Shown here one piece after another: positions 17,849 to 27,692 of a DNA stretch of 64,000 nucleotides. A program made the position numbers and the translations under genes. A model generated the notes under the pieces. That model was not told the DNA's origin. It saw only the letters and a program-made list of their open reading frames with translations, and made no database searches. Source of the stretch: Comamonas sp. (GTDB taxonomy: Bacteria > Pseudomonadota > Gammaproteobacteria > Burkholderiales > Burkholderiaceae_C); contig JAITLR010000013.1 of assembly GCA_031277805.1 (NCBI GenBank), forward strand, positions 186,001 to 250,000. The letters are read 5' to 3'. The stretch's first letter is position 1, and each line of letters opens with the position of its first letter.

Positions 17849-18373
17849 ATGAAAACCCTAGTCGATCAGCTCTCCAACTATGCGGACTATCACCGTGACC
17901 CGCGCAACATCCTCACGCACTACATCGGTGTGCCCATGATCATGTGGGCTGTCGTCATCTTGCTGGCGCGTGCGCAATGGGGGCTGCTGGCCGGCGTCCC
18001 CCTGTCACTGGCCTTGCTGGCAGCAATGGTGGCTGCGGTCTATTACTGCAGGCTTGACCTGCGCTACGGCCTGTTCATGACAGGGCTGCTCGCGTTCATG
18101 CTGGCTCTGGTCATGCCGATTGCCGCGCAGTCCACGGCGATCTGGTTGGGGTGGGGGCTGGGCATGTTTGGCGTGGGCTGGGTGATCCAGTTCATCGGTC
18201 ACTATTACGAGGGACGCAAGCCCGCGTTTTTTGACGACGTGATGGGACTGGTTATAGGTCCGCTGTTCGTTGTGGCGGAATTGAGCTTTGCCCTGGGGCT
18301 GCGCAAGCCACTGCAGGCCGAAGTCGAGCAGCGCAGCGGCCCGGTGCGGCGCCGGGAATTGGCTGGAGCCTGA
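17849..18373 (+). CDS. DUF962 (Mpo1-like) membrane protein
   Basis: A 174-residue protein starting MKTLVDQLSNYADYHRDPRNILTHYIGVP, which holds the family His (H-x3-Y/P region), followed by four hydrophobic segments and FIGHYYEGRKPAFFDD, the second conserved His block. The yeast relative Mpo1 is an iron-dependent dioxygenase acting on 2-hydroxy fatty acids; the conserved His residues are present here, so a similar reaction is possible but unproven. AAGGAG sits eight bases before the ATG. It is divergent from the Crp-family gene. Confidence 0.8.
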   Translation: MKTLVDQLSNYADYHRDPRNILTHYIGVPMIMWAVVILLARAQWGLLAGVPLSLALLAAMVAAVYYCRLDLRYGLFMTGLLAFMLALVMPIAAQSTAIWLGWGLGMFGVGWVIQFIGHYYEGRKPAFFDDVMGLVIGPLFVVAELSFALGLRKPLQAEVEQRSGPVRRRELAGA

Positions 18374-18521
18374 GCGGCACGCTTTATTGCTGTTTTTTTG
18401 AATGGTTTTCAGTGCCAACGGATCAAAAGGTTAGGCAAGTCTGGCTTGAAACTTCCTGCGGCTGACGCGCTGTGTCGCAGCATCTTTCAAACATGTAATG
18501 CCAGTGTTAGGGTCCTGCGCC

Positions 18522-18560
18522 TAGAATTACGGGGTGACCCCTAGTGGGGCCTTTTTTGTT
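18522..18560 (+). promoter_or_regulatory. Possible promoter and early hairpin in the ppa leader
   Basis: A TAGAAT -10-like box (18522-18527) precedes GGGG, CCCC and GGGG blocks spaced so that the middle block (18538-18541) can pair with either neighbour, followed by CCTTTTTTG. The second pairing looks like a small terminator just 20 bases before the ppa start codon. The -35 box is poor. Confidence 0.35.
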
Positions 18561-18577
18561 TTACTTTCCCAACCATC

Positions 18578-19105
18578 ATGTCTCTGAACAATGTGACCCC
18601 CGGCTCCAAGGCGCCCGAAGTCTTTAACGTCGTCATCGAAATCTCGGCCAATTCTGCTCCCGTGAAGTACGAAGTGGACAAGGAAACCGGCTGCGTGTTC
18701 GTGGACCGTTTCCTGGGCACAGCCATGCACTACCCCGTGAACTACGGCTATGTGCCTCAGACCCTGTCCGGCGACGGTGACCCCGTGGATGTGCTGGTGA
18801 TGACTCCCTTCCCTCTGCCTACCGGCGTGGTCGTGCCCTGCCGCGCCATCGGCATTCTGGAGATGGAAGACGAGTCCGGTATCGACGGCAAGGTGCTGGC
18901 TGTGCCCACGCAGAAGCTGCTGCCTGCCTACGACAAGATCAACACGCTGGGCGACATCCATGACCTGACCCTGCAGCAGATCGCTCACTTCTTCGAGCAC
19001 TACAAGGATCTGGAAAAGGGCAAGTGGGTCAAGGTTCTGGGCTGGAAGGGCGTGGACGTGGCGCACAAGGAAATTACGGACGGTATCGCCAACTACAAGG
19101 GTTGA
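18578..19105 (+). CDS. ppa: Inorganic pyrophosphatase
   Basis: A 175-residue family I pyrophosphatase. The metal-binding signature DGDPVDVLV is present, with FVDRFLGTAMHYPVNYGYVP before it and DKINTLGDIHDL and HFFEHYKDLEKGKWVKV after it. It hydrolyses pyrophosphate made by polymer synthesis and so drives those reactions forward. It appears to be a single-gene unit: 200 bases separate it from the DUF962 gene, and the chemoreceptor gene starts 150 bases later. Confidence 0.97.
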   Translation: MSLNNVTPGSKAPEVFNVVIEISANSAPVKYEVDKETGCVFVDRFLGTAMHYPVNYGYVPQTLSGDGDPVDVLVMTPFPLPTGVVVPCRAIGILEMEDESGIDGKVLAVPTQKLLPAYDKINTLGDIHDLTLQQIAHFFEHYKDLEKGKWVKVLGWKGVDVAHKEITDGIANYKG

Positions 19106-19255
19106 TCCCAGGCAGTAAAGAGTCTCTAACCTGGATGCGCAGCCCTGATGCGCACAAGGGGTGGATACAATTTGAAACGCGCTCGGTTTGTGCCAGGCGC
19201 GTTTTTTATTGCCCGAACAGGCATGAATCGTCCGAGAAAAAGACAGGGGGATGGC

Positions 19256-21031
19256 ATGAATTGGCAGATATCGAACTGGCGCATAGGCACCAAGCTGGGG
19301 ATCAGTTTTCTGGTCATGGTGCTTTTCTCGGCGTTGCTGGGGTTGGTCGCCTGGCTGCAATTGACCCAGATTCATGCGGCCAGCACGGCTGTCTCTGAAG
19401 TGGCACTGCCCAGTGTCTACAACGCGGCTTCCATGCGATCCGAATACAACCGCTTGCGTCGCCATGAGGCAGGCATCGCAACGGCTCGTACGCTGCTGGA
19501 AATCGAGGGTTACGAGCAGCAGATTCAGCAGCGACTGAAGACCATCGGCGAGCAGGAGAAGGTGATGGCGGGGCTGCTCGTGGGTGAGGCCTTGCGTACT
19601 GCCTATGCCGAGTACCAGAAGCACAAGGCGACCTTTCTCGACCTGCACGAGCAACTGCTCAGTCGTGCACGCGATGGGCACTACAACACTGCAGAGGAGC
19701 AGGCTGCCATGGCGGACGAAATGGGGCTGTTTTTTGCGGGTGAGTCCGAAAACGCCTTTGCTCGGCTGGCCGAGAGCACGGGCAAGGTTATGACGCTGCA
19801 GCTGGACGCTGCTGCCAACGCACAGCAGGCGGAAAAATCTGCTTTTGCGCTGGCTCGCTATTGGGTGCTGGGCACGCTGGCTCTGGTGGTGCTGATTGCG
19901 GCTGTCGTCGGCTTTGCCATGACGCGGGCCATTACCGCGCCTGTGGAAACTGCCGTGAAGCTGGCGCAGGATGTGGCTGCGGGCAAGTTGGCCACGGCGG
20001 TGCGCAACCAGCGCCGTGACGAGATGGGTTTGCTGCTCAACGCGCTGGAAGACATGCGCCGTCAACTGGCCAGCGTGGTTCAGGAGGTGCGTGGCAACGC
20101 GCAAGGCGTGGCGCTGGCTTCTGGCGAGATTGCACAAGGCAATGCCGACCTCTCGGCGCGCACGGAAAGTCAGGCCAGCGCACTGGAGGAGACAGCTGCC
20201 TCCATGGAGCAATTGGGCTCTACCGTGCGCCAGAATGCGGACAACGCGCAGACGGCCAATCAGATGGCCAAGAGCGCCTCTGATGTCGCAGGCCGTGGCG
20301 GCGCCGTGGTAGCCCAGGTGGTGGACACCATGAAGGGCATCAATGACAGCAGCCACCAGATTTCCGACATCATCGGCGTGATCGACTCCATTGCGTTCCA
20401 GACCAATATCCTGGCGCTCAATGCTGCGGTCGAGGCTGCCCGCGCGGGTGAGCAGGGACGTGGCTTTGCCGTGGTGGCCGGTGAGGTGCGCACGCTGGCC
20501 CAGCGCAGCGCAGAGGCAGCCAAGGAGATCAAGCGGCTCATCAACGCCAGTGTGGAGCGTGTGGAGCAGGGCTCGCAATTGGTGGACAAGGCGGGCGAGA
20601 CGATGGCGGAGATCGTGACAGCCATTGGCCGGGTGACCGACATCATGGGCGAAATCAGCGCTGCCAGCCGTGAGCAAAGCCAGGGTGTGGCACAGGTGGG
20701 TGAGGCCATTACCCAGATGGACCAGAGTACGCAGCAAAATGCCGCTCTGGTTGAGGAAAGCGCCGCTGCAGCCGATGCTCTGCAACGTCAGGCTCGTGCG
20801 CTGGTGGACTCCGTGGCCATCTTTCAGTTGGGCAATGATGTTCCGGCTCCAGCCAGCTCGGCCCAACACAGGGTCTCCCCTGCAATCAGGCCCGCTGCCG
20901 CACCGCGGTCCCCTGTAGCCAAGGCGTCAACTGTTTCAGCGCCTGCAGCCATGGCCGCACCACGCGTGGCGAATTCTGCCAAGCAGGTGGAAACAGCCTC
21001 GCTGGATGAGTCAAGCTGGGAACAGTTCTAG
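19256..21031 (+). CDS. Methyl-accepting chemotaxis protein 1
   Basis: A 591-residue chemoreceptor. Membrane segment 1 spans about residues 12-33, a periplasmic four-helix-bundle-type domain lies at 34-200, membrane segment 2 at about 201-222, a HAMP domain follows, and the signalling tip [20 protein letters not shown] sits in the cytoplasmic coiled coil. It ends in SSWEQF, like the xWxxF pentapeptide that tethers CheR and CheB. The ligand is unknown. The ATG at 19256 has GGGGG five bases upstream. A paralogue follows; a terminator at 21057-21092 separates the two, so they are independent units. Confidence 0.93.
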   Translation: MNWQISNWRIGTKLGISFLVMVLFSALLGLVAWLQLTQIHAASTAVSEVALPSVYNAASMRSEYNRLRRHEAGIATARTLLEIEGYEQQIQQRLKTIGEQEKVMAGLLVGEALRTAYAEYQKHKATFLDLHEQLLSRARDGHYNTAEEQAAMADEMGLFFAGESENAFARLAESTGKVMTLQLDAAANAQQAEKSAFALARYWVLGTLALVVLIAAVVGFAMTRAITAPVETAVKLAQDVAAGKLATAVRNQRRDEMGLLLNALEDMRRQLASVVQEVRGNAQGVALASGEIAQGNADLSARTESQASALEETAASMEQLGSTVRQNADNAQTANQMAKSASDVAGRGGAVVAQVVDTMKGINDSSHQISDIIGVIDSIAFQTNILALNAAVEAARAGEQGRGFAVVAGEVRTLAQRSAEAAKEIKRLINASVERVEQGSQLVDKAGETMAEIVTAIGRVTDIMGEISAASREQSQGVAQVGEAITQMDQSTQQNAALVEESAAAADALQRQARALVDSVAIFQLGNDVPAPASSAQHRVSPAIRPAAAPRSPVAKASTVSAPAAMAAPRVANSAKQVETASLDESSWEQF

Positions 21032-21056
21032 TTCTTCATCGCATCACTTGATGAAA

Positions 21057-21092
21057 AAGCCTCTGAGCTGTTTGCGGCCAGAGGCTTTTTTG
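21057..21092 (+). terminator. Terminator after chemoreceptor 1
   Basis: AAGCCTCTG pairs with CAGAGGCTT across a 13-base loop and is followed by TTTTTTG. Confidence 0.85.
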
Positions 21093-21444
21093 TTTTATCG
21101 AACGCGGAACTACTCGCATGAATGTAAATAAATGTATCAAAATATCCCGACGTTCCCACTGAGCTGAAATTGGAGTTTTGATTTTCTCTTTAGTAATCAA
21201 CGAGATTCGATTTTTATAAGGGTATGTCTGTATCCTGGTCGGAACCGGTAAGGGCTCTGGTTGATTTAGTTAAGAAACAATTAAATACAATAAACTAAAA
21301 CGCGGTATGTGCATGGGTAAAACGCATGCGGCATGAGCGTGATAACTGGCTTGGCCAGATGAGAATATGAATTAATAAATGAATGTCTTGCAGCTTGCAA
21401 CGAGACATTCGGCCACATCTTTAGGGACAGAGGGAGCACTTGGG
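21093..21444 (+). promoter_or_regulatory. AT-rich upstream region of chemoreceptor 2
   Basis: About 350 bases that are much richer in A+T than the surrounding DNA and hold no credible gene. A weak FliA-like arrangement, TAAA (21318) then GATAA about 19 bases on (21341), might be a flagellar sigma-28 promoter, which would suit a chemoreceptor. The match is poor. Confidence 0.3.
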
Positions 21445-23214
21445 ATGAAGAACATCAAAATCTCCACGCGCATATTGGGGCTCATCAGCATTCTGGTGTT
21501 ATTGCTCGTAGTGGTCGTCAGCATTGCTTTGATGCAGCTGCGTTCCATGCGTGGAAACACCGAAATCATTACCGGTAATTCGCTGCCCAGCGTGGAAATC
21601 ATCAACACCATCAGTGCCGAGCTGGTGCGTGCCCGTCTGCTGGAATTGCGTCACGTCAACAGTCCCGACGCCGAACAGATGGCGCAGGTGGAAAAGCAAT
21701 ATGCCGAGCTGCAGGTGCGCCTGGCGGCGGACAAGAAACTCTACGAGCCGCTCATCATCTCGCAGGAAGAGCAGGGCCTCTACAGTCAGTTCATCAAGGA
21801 GCGTGAACGCTATCTGGAATTGAGCACGCAGTTGCTCAAACTCTCGCATGACGGTGAAAAGGACAAGGCCAAGGAGCTCATGGCCGGCGAATCGCTGACG
21901 CTCTATAACCAGTCCACGGCAACACTGGAGAAATTGGTCAAATACAACAGCGATATGGCGCGTGCCGAGACCAAGGCATCCAACGAGGTTTACGACCGCG
22001 CGGTTGTAATGCTGGTCGGGGCCACCGTGGTAGCGCTGCTGCTGGCCGTGATTGCAGGTATCTGGCTGGTGCGCTCCATTCGTGTGCCGCTGGAGCAGGC
22101 GGTCAAGGCTGCCGACAGGGTGGCCAACGGAGACCTGAGCGCCGATATTCAGGCCACGCGCCATGACGAAATCGGTCAGCTGCTGATGGCGCTGGAGCGC
22201 ATGCAGACCAGTCTGGTGCAGACCGTGCGCGCTGTGCGTCTGAACGCCGAGGGCGTGGCTTCGGCCAGTTCGCAGATTGCCTCCGGCAACGCCGATTTGT
22301 CCAGTCGCACCGAAGAGCAGGCCAGTGCGCTGGAGGAAACTGCGGCCTCGATGGAGCAACTGGGCTCCACCGTGCGTCAGAACGCCGACAACGCCCGCAC
22401 CGCCAATCAGATGGCGGAGAACGCTTCGAAGGTGGCAGCGCAGGGCGGTGCCGTGGTGGCCGAAGTGGTGGAGACCATGAAGGGCATCAACAACAGCAGC
22501 CACCAGATTGCCGACATCATTTCGGTCATTGACTCCATTGCTTTCCAGACCAATATCCTGGCGCTGAACGCGGCCGTGGAGGCGGCCCGTGCGGGCGAGC
22601 AGGGTCGTGGCTTTGCCGTGGTGGCTGGCGAGGTGCGCACACTGGCCCAGCGCAGTGCCGAAGCGGCCAAGGAAATCAAGGCGCTGATCACCACCAGTGT
22701 GGAGCGTGTGGAGCAAGGCACGCAGTTGGTGGACAAGGCTGGCAGCACCATGGCGGACATTGTGACGGCCATACGCCGCGTTACCGACATCATGGCGGAG
22801 ATCAGTGCGGCCAGCCAGGAGCAAAGCCAGGGCGTGGCCCAGGTGGGTGAGGCCGTTACGCAGATGGATCAGACCACGCAGCAGAACGCCGCGCTGGTGG
22901 AGGAAAGCGCAGCCGCTGCTGGCGCGCTGCGCAAGCAGGCACAGGAGCTGGTGCAGGCCGTTGCCGTCTTTCAGCTGCCGCCCCATGCAATGAATGAGCA
23001 AAGCGCCCATTCAAGTGCTTATTCGGCCGCGCTGCCATCTGTTGCCGGTTCTGCCATGGCCCGCCCGGTTGTTCGTCCAGCCGCCAGTGTGCGCACCTCG
23101 GCATCTCAGCGGCCGCTGTCGCCCAGAACCATGCCGCAACCGGCGCCTCAGGCCCTGGCAAGCAGCGCGTCGCGCAAGACGTCGACCACCGAGGACGACT
23201 GGGAAACCTTCTGA
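21445..23214 (+). CDS. Methyl-accepting chemotaxis protein 2
   Basis: A 589-residue chemoreceptor, paralogue of the preceding gene. Membrane segments lie at about residues 10-32 and 188-210, with a periplasmic four-helix-type sensor between them ([19 protein letters not shown]). A HAMP domain and a methylation/signalling coiled coil follow, with the same tip as its neighbour. The C-terminus EDDWETF is close to the canonical NWETF tether for CheR and CheB. The cytoplasmic halves of the two receptors are nearly identical while the sensor parts differ, so they should feed one CheA/CheW pathway with different stimuli. Confidence 0.93.
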   Translation: MKNIKISTRILGLISILVLLLVVVVSIALMQLRSMRGNTEIITGNSLPSVEIINTISAELVRARLLELRHVNSPDAEQMAQVEKQYAELQVRLAADKKLYEPLIISQEEQGLYSQFIKERERYLELSTQLLKLSHDGEKDKAKELMAGESLTLYNQSTATLEKLVKYNSDMARAETKASNEVYDRAVVMLVGATVVALLLAVIAGIWLVRSIRVPLEQAVKAADRVANGDLSADIQATRHDEIGQLLMALERMQTSLVQTVRAVRLNAEGVASASSQIASGNADLSSRTEEQASALEETAASMEQLGSTVRQNADNARTANQMAENASKVAAQGGAVVAEVVETMKGINNSSHQIADIISVIDSIAFQTNILALNAAVEAARAGEQGRGFAVVAGEVRTLAQRSAEAAKEIKALITTSVERVEQGTQLVDKAGSTMADIVTAIRRVTDIMAEISAASQEQSQGVAQVGEAVTQMDQTTQQNAALVEESAAAAGALRKQAQELVQAVAVFQLPPHAMNEQSAHSSAYSAALPSVAGSAMARPVVRPAASVRTSASQRPLSPRTMPQPAPQALASSASRKTSTTEDDWETF

Positions 23215-23276
23215 CAGGTATATGTGAGGCTGCTATGTCTCTTTCTCTTGGGCCGCTGCAAAGCGGCCTTTTTTAT

Positions 23277-23440
23277 GGCGCGGGATCACCTCAAGGTCAT
23301 AGGCTGCCCCTTTGGGGAACAGCCGCAGGAATTGGGCAAGTGTGAGGGCTTTTAATGGCTGCCGAGCCGCCTCAAGGCCATAAGCGGCCCCCTTGGGGGG
23401 CAGCGGCCACACGAAGTGTGGCAAGCGTGGGGGCTTTTTT
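23277..23440 (+). repeat. Two tandem copies of intergenic repeat family A
   Basis: Two consecutive units of about 80 bases. Each has GCC.CCTCAAGG.CATA, GGC.GCCCC.TTGGGG, and GGCAAGTGTG or GGCAAGCGTG followed by GGGCTTTT. The second copy is closest to the one at 46750. They lie between the ends of chemoreceptor 2 and the acyltransferase gene, whose transcripts converge here; the GGGGGC...T-run ends could act as terminators. Confidence 0.65.
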
Positions 23441-24689
23441 ACGACCTCAGCTTCTTTGTCTGGCGCAACGGACTGTGGGTCTGGAGCATCTGCAGATAGT
23501 CGGCCATGCCTTCGCCTTCGCGCTCCAGAAAGCGGGCAATGGCATCGGCAAAAGCCGGGTGCGCCACCCAGTGCGCGCTGGGTGTTTCCATGGGCAGCAG
23601 GGCGCGGGCCATTTTATGTTCGCCTTGGGCGCCGCCTTCAAAGCGGCCGTAGCCGTTGGCAATGCACCATGCTATGGGCTGGTAGTAGCAGGCCTCGAAA
23701 TGCAGGCTATCCACCCGCTCCAGTGCTCCCCAGTAGCGGCCGTAGGCGACTTTGCTATTGATAGCTGTTGGCGCTTGATTGGCATTGATTTCAGATTGAT
23801 TCAATGTGGAAAGTACAGCCTGGTCAGCGCTGACAGCTATCAAACTGCAGGCGATAGGGCGGCTGCCGCGTTCGGCAATGAACATCACCCAGTTCTCGGG
23901 CATGGACGCGCGCATGGAGGCAAAGAACTCCGGCGTCAGATAGGGTGGGTTGCCATGCTCCAGATAGGTGCGCTCATAGCAGCGATAGAAAAAATCCCAG
24001 TCGCTGGCCGTGATTTCTTGGCCTTGCAGGCTTTTGAAGCGCACGCCAGCCTCGCTGACCTTGCGCCGTTCCTGACGGATCTTTTTGCGCTTTTCCTGCT
24101 GCAAGGAGGCCAGGAAGTCGTCGAAGTCCAGAAAGGGATGACCGCCTGCGGCTATCCCATTGCTCCAATGAAATTGCACAGTGCTGCGCTGCATCCAGCC
24201 AGCGGCATGACAGGCCTGCAGATCATGGGCATCGCCAAACAGCAGATGCAAAGACGAGAGCTGCTCACCCTCGGCCCATTGCTGCAGCGCCTGCACCAAC
24301 GCTTTGCGCAATGGCTGGCTGCGCGCCAGCAGCCGTGTACCGGGCACGGGCGTGAAAGGCACGGCAACGATGGCTTTGGGGTAGTAGGGCAGGCCGTGCT
24401 GCTGATAGGCACGGGCCCAGGCCCAGTCGAACACATATTCTCCGTAGGAGTGACTCTTGAGGTAGAGGGGACAGGCAGCCAACAGCTCGTCTCCATCCCA
24501 GACCGTGATGACACGGCCGACCCAGCCTGTTGCGGCGTCGGCGCTGCCGCTTTGCTCCATGGCGGCCAGGTATTCATGGCGCATGAAAGGTGTGGGCGTG
24601 GGCTGTCGGGCCAGCAAGGCATTCCAGGTTTGTGCGTCCAGCTGCTGCACGCTGGCAAGCACGCGAGTGATAATCTTGTTTTCGGCCAT
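23439..24689 (-). CDS. COG3146 (DUF482, FemAB/GNAT-like) acyltransferase with a repeat-derived insertion
   Basis: A 416-residue protein of the peptidogalycan-biosynthesis-like COG3146 family. Conserved blocks include FMRHEYLAAMEQSGSA, YGEYVFDWAWARAYQ, FLASLQQEKRKKIRQERRKV, YLEHGNPPYLT, AYGRYWGALE, LHFEACYYQPIAWCI and FEGGAQGEHKMAR. The function is not established; FemAB-like aminoacyl or N-acyl transfer is the usual guess. Between ACSL and KVAYGRYWG the protein carries 29 residues encoded exactly by a palindromic repeat (23758-23844). The ATG at 24689 has AGGG upstream and matches the family; the longer frame runs through the 168-bp repeat and is not credible. Confidence 0.85.
   Translation of the reverse strand: MAENKIITRVLASVQQLDAQTWNALLARQPTPTPFMRHEYLAAMEQSGSADAATGWVGRVITVWDGDELLAACPLYLKSHSYGEYVFDWAWARAYQQHGLPYYPKAIVAVPFTPVPGTRLLARSQPLRKALVQALQQWAEGEQLSSLHLLFGDAHDLQACHAAGWMQRSTVQFHWSNGIAAGGHPFLDFDDFLASLQQEKRKKIRQERRKVSEAGVRFKSLQGQEITASDWDFFYRCYERTYLEHGNPPYLTPEFFASMRASMPENWVMFIAERGSRPIACSLIAVSADQAVLSTLNQSEINANQAPTAINSKVAYGRYWGALERVDSLHFEACYYQPIAWCIANGYGRFEGGAQGEHKMARALLPMETPSAHWVAHPAFADAIARFLEREGEGMADYLQMLQTHSPLRQTKKLRS
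23758..23844. repeat. Short palindromic repeat, copy C3, in frame inside a gene
   Basis: An 87-bp (29-codon) segment bounded by inverted ends TTGATAGCTGTTGGCGCTT and, from the other side, TTTGATAGCTGTCAGCGCT. Each end matches the end of the other repeat copies. It interrupts the conserved core of the COG3146 protein without breaking the frame. Confidence 0.8.
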
Positions 24690-24700
24690 GCCCTGATTGT

Positions 24701-24868
24701 CTGAGAACGTGTTTGCGATCTTGCGCGAAGGGGTGTGGGATGCGGATCGGGGTGGCCTGCTAGGCGCAAACCGCAGCAATAGTTTGGCTATTGCGAGGAT
24801 TTGCAACAACGCAGACCGCCCGAGGCCGCGACCACACACCCGCGTGGAGATCGTAAACACGTTCTTAG
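24701..24868. repeat. 168-bp palindromic MITE-like repeat
   Basis: Terminal inverted repeats of about 21 bp (CTGAGAACGTGTTTGCGATC at the left; the right end reads CTAAGAACGTGTTTACGATC on the other strand). Inner arms also pair: GGGGTGTGGG with CCACACACCC, and GCAATAG with CTATTGC at the centre, so the whole element can fold as one long imperfect hairpin. It fills the space between two divergent genes. It holds no gene and would need a transposase elsewhere to move. Confidence 0.8.
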
Positions 24869-24895
24869 GTGGCCTTAGCACCCAGCTTGCTTTTC

Positions 24896-26542
24896 ATGAC
24901 GCTCTCCATCTGCTGTGCCCAACGCAATTTCGTCGTGGGCGACCTCTCTGGCAATGTCCAGAAAATCATCGATGCCGCTGCACAGGCCCATACCCAGGGC
25001 GCGCGCCTGCTGCTGACACCCGAGTTGGCACTATGTGGCTATGCGGCCGAAGACTTGTATTTACGCCCCGCTTTTATCGCTGCCTGTCAGGAGGCACTGG
25101 AGCAGCTCAGAGCTGCCAGCACCCAATGGCCTGGCCTGGCATTGGTCATTGGTCACCCCCAGCTGGATGCTGCCGGTGCGCCATTGTTCAATACTGCCAG
25201 CGTGCTGCGCGATGGTCAGCTGCTGGCCAGCTATGCCAAGCAATTGCTGCCCAATTTTGGCGTGTTCGATGAGCAGCGCTACTTTGCGGCCGGTGATCGC
25301 ACCTGCGTGGTGGACATCGATGGCGTGAACATCGGCCTGCTGATTTGCGAGGACGCATGGCACCCCGGTCCTGCCAAGGCAGCGGTGGATGCTGGTGCAC
25401 AGGTACTGGCAGTCATCAATGCATCGCCATTCCATGCAGGAAAACAGGCAGAGCGCGAGGCAGTGCTTGCGCAGCGCGCTATAGAAACAGGCGTACCACT
25501 GATCTATGCCCATCTGGTGGGTGGGCAGGATGAGGTGGTGTTTGACGGCGGATCTTTTGCGGTGCAAGCCGATGGCCAGATCGCCGCGCGCGCTGCTGCA
25601 TTTGGCGAAGACCTGCTTTTTGTGACGGTGCAAGCGGCGGGAACCCGACTGGCTTTGGCTGGTGAAATCAAGCCTGCGCCTGCTCACCACGAGGCCCTGT
25701 GGTCGGCTCTGGTGCTGTCCGTGCGTGACTATCTGGGCAAGAACCGCTTCCCCGGTGCCATCATCGGCCTGTCGGGGGGGATGGACTCAGCGCTGGTGCT
25801 GGCCATCGCTGTGGATGCATTGGGCGCAGACAAGGTGCGCACGGTGATGATGCCCTCGCCCTATACGGCAGACATCAGCTGGCTGGATGCGCGTGAGATG
25901 GCAGAACGTGTGGGTGTGCAACATGAGGAAATCGATATTGCGCCGCAGTTCGAGGCCTTCAAGGCGGCACTGGCCCCAGCTTTTGCGGGACGCTCAGAGG
26001 ACACGACCGAGGAAAACCTGCAGGCCCGCATTCGCGGCACCTTGCTCATGGGCATGAGCAACAAGTTCGGCTCCATCGTGCTGACCACGGGCAACAAGAG
26101 CGAGATGTCCACCGGCTACTGCACGCTGTATGGCGATATGGCCGGAGGTTTTGCGGTCATCAAGGATGTGTTCAAGACCGAGGTGTTTGCGCTGGCGCGC
26201 TGGCGCAATGCCAATGACCCGTTCGGCACAGGCCTGGATCCCATCCCCGAACGCATCATCACCAGGCCGCCCAGCGCCGAGCTGCGCCCTGACCAGAAAG
26301 ACCAGGACAGCCTGCCTGCCTATGAGGTGCTGGATGCCATCGTGGCTCGCTATATGGAAAATAACGAGAGCATAAGCTCCATCATTGCCGAGGGTTTTGC
26401 TGCGGCCGATGTCGAGCGGGTCACGCGTCTGATACAAATCAACGAGTACAAGCGCCGTCAGGCACCCATAGGCCCGCGTCTGACTGTTCGCAGTTTTGGC
26501 AAGGACTGGCGCTATCCCATCACCAACAAATTCCGCGCCTGA
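24896..26542 (+). CDS. nadE: Glutamine-dependent NAD(+) synthetase
   Basis: A 548-residue two-domain enzyme. The N-terminal nitrilase-type glutaminase (about 1-260) shows LLLTPELALCGY with the catalytic Glu and LLICEDAWH with the catalytic Cys. The C-terminal NAD synthase domain has the ATP loop GLSGGMDSALVLAIA and TTGNKSEMSTGYCTLYGDM. It amidates nicotinic acid adenine dinucleotide to NAD using glutamine. The ATG at 24896 (MTLSICCAQRNFVVGDL) was chosen over a GTG nine codons upstream that would lie at the edge of the palindromic repeat. glnB follows after 51 bases. Confidence 0.95.
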   Translation: MTLSICCAQRNFVVGDLSGNVQKIIDAAAQAHTQGARLLLTPELALCGYAAEDLYLRPAFIAACQEALEQLRAASTQWPGLALVIGHPQLDAAGAPLFNTASVLRDGQLLASYAKQLLPNFGVFDEQRYFAAGDRTCVVDIDGVNIGLLICEDAWHPGPAKAAVDAGAQVLAVINASPFHAGKQAEREAVLAQRAIETGVPLIYAHLVGGQDEVVFDGGSFAVQADGQIAARAAAFGEDLLFVTVQAAGTRLALAGEIKPAPAHHEALWSALVLSVRDYLGKNRFPGAIIGLSGGMDSALVLAIAVDALGADKVRTVMMPSPYTADISWLDAREMAERVGVQHEEIDIAPQFEAFKAALAPAFAGRSEDTTEENLQARIRGTLLMGMSNKFGSIVLTTGNKSEMSTGYCTLYGDMAGGFAVIKDVFKTEVFALARWRNANDPFGTGLDPIPERIITRPPSAELRPDQKDQDSLPAYEVLDAIVARYMENNESISSIIAEGFAAADVERVTRLIQINEYKRRQAPIGPRLTVRSFGKDWRYPITNKFRA

Positions 26543-26932
<390 letters not shown>

Positions 26933-26935
26933 CCT

Positions 26936-27020
26936 TTCCCCTGAGGCGCTGCGCGCGATTCCCTTGCCGGGCGCCCACAAGGGGATGGCAATATTGCTGC
27001 GAGGCAGTGGGGCTGCCTAG
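26936..27020 (+). repeat. Degenerate intergenic repeat of the family A/B type
   Basis: After the glnB stop comes CCCCTGAGGCGCTGCGCGCG, then CCTTGCCGGGCGCCC and GGGGCTGCC. The first block matches the CCCCTGAGGCGCTTCGCGC arm of family B. The rest is diverged. Confidence 0.4.
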
Positions 27021-27067
27021 GCCTTTGCTGGTTGCCCCCCGATTCAGGGTGTGGGTGATTTGAGAAG

Positions 27068-27098
27068 AAGCCAGCCGAGAAGCTGGCTTTTTTGTTTT
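27068..27098 (+). terminator. Terminator of glnB
   Basis: AAGCCAGC pairs with GCTGGCTT and is followed by TTTTTTGTTTTTC. It abuts the stop of the convergent LOG gene. Confidence 0.8.
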
Positions 27099-27692
27099 TC
27101 AGATCACGGATCTGAGGTTGGGGGTGTCGAGGCGGGTGCCGGAGTTTTGAACCATGTTCTGCAGCAGGGCAGGGGCGTCGCTGCTGCTTTCGATCAGGCC
27201 CATCTGCCACTCACCCATCAGGCCATTGCTGACGCAGGACTGCAGAAATTGCAGCATGGTGTCGTAGTAGCCATCGACATTGATCAAACCGATGGGCTTG
27301 TCGTGGTAGCCGAGCTGGCGCCAGGTCCAGACTTCGAACAGTTCCTCAAAAGTGCCAATGCCACCGGGCAGAGCCACAAAGGCATCGCTGCGCTCGGCCA
27401 TCATGGCCTTGCGCTCGTGCATGTTCTTGACGATATGCAGTTCGTCGCAGGCCTGGTTGGCCAGTTCCTTGTCCACCAGTGCCTGAGGAATGATGCCGAC
27501 GACGCGGCCGCCGGCCTGGCGCGTGGCTGCTGCCACCACGCCCATCAGGCCACTGCGTCCGCCGCCATAGACCAGCTGGCCGCCATGTTCGCCAATCCAT
27601 TGGCCAGTAGCCTTGGCGATCTCGGTGAATTGAGGGTTGGTGCCAGGGCGAGAGCCGCAGTACACGCAGATGGAAAAAGCAGGATTTGTCAT
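27099..27692 (-). CDS. LOG family (cytokinin-type) nucleotide phosphoribohydrolase
   Basis: A 197-residue protein starting MTNPAFSICVYCGSRPG. It has the LOG signature PGGIGTFEELFEVWTWRQLG, with GGQLVYGGGRSGLMG and MHERKAMM before it. Related enzymes cleave ribose 5-phosphate from cytokinin ribotides or from AMP/CMP/GMP-type nucleotides. The ATG at 27692 overlaps the dgkA stop (ATGA), so its translation is coupled to dgkA. The true substrate in this organism is unknown. Confidence 0.88.
   Translation of the reverse strand: MTNPAFSICVYCGSRPGTNPQFTEIAKATGQWIGEHGGQLVYGGGRSGLMGVVAAATRQAGGRVVGIIPQALVDKELANQACDELHIVKNMHERKAMMAERSDAFVALPGGIGTFEELFEVWTWRQLGYHDKPIGLINVDGYYDTMLQFLQSCVSNGLMGEWQMGLIESSSDAPALLQNMVQNSGTRLDTPNLRSVI

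Noticed and set aside
18527..20869. A very long open frame (780 codons) antisense to ppa and chemoreceptor 1
   Set aside because: Rich in His, Gln and Leu as expected from the complement of GC-rich coding DNA; no family motif, and it lies across two clear genes.
21318..21346. Sigma-28 promoter before chemoreceptor 2
   Set aside because: Only TAAA and GATAA fit; the rest of the consensus and the spacing are poor, so it is mentioned only as a weak possibility.
27099..27692. Lysine decarboxylase (old name of the LOG family)
   Set aside because: The PGGIGTFEE motif is that of nucleotide phosphoribohydrolases; there is no PLP site.
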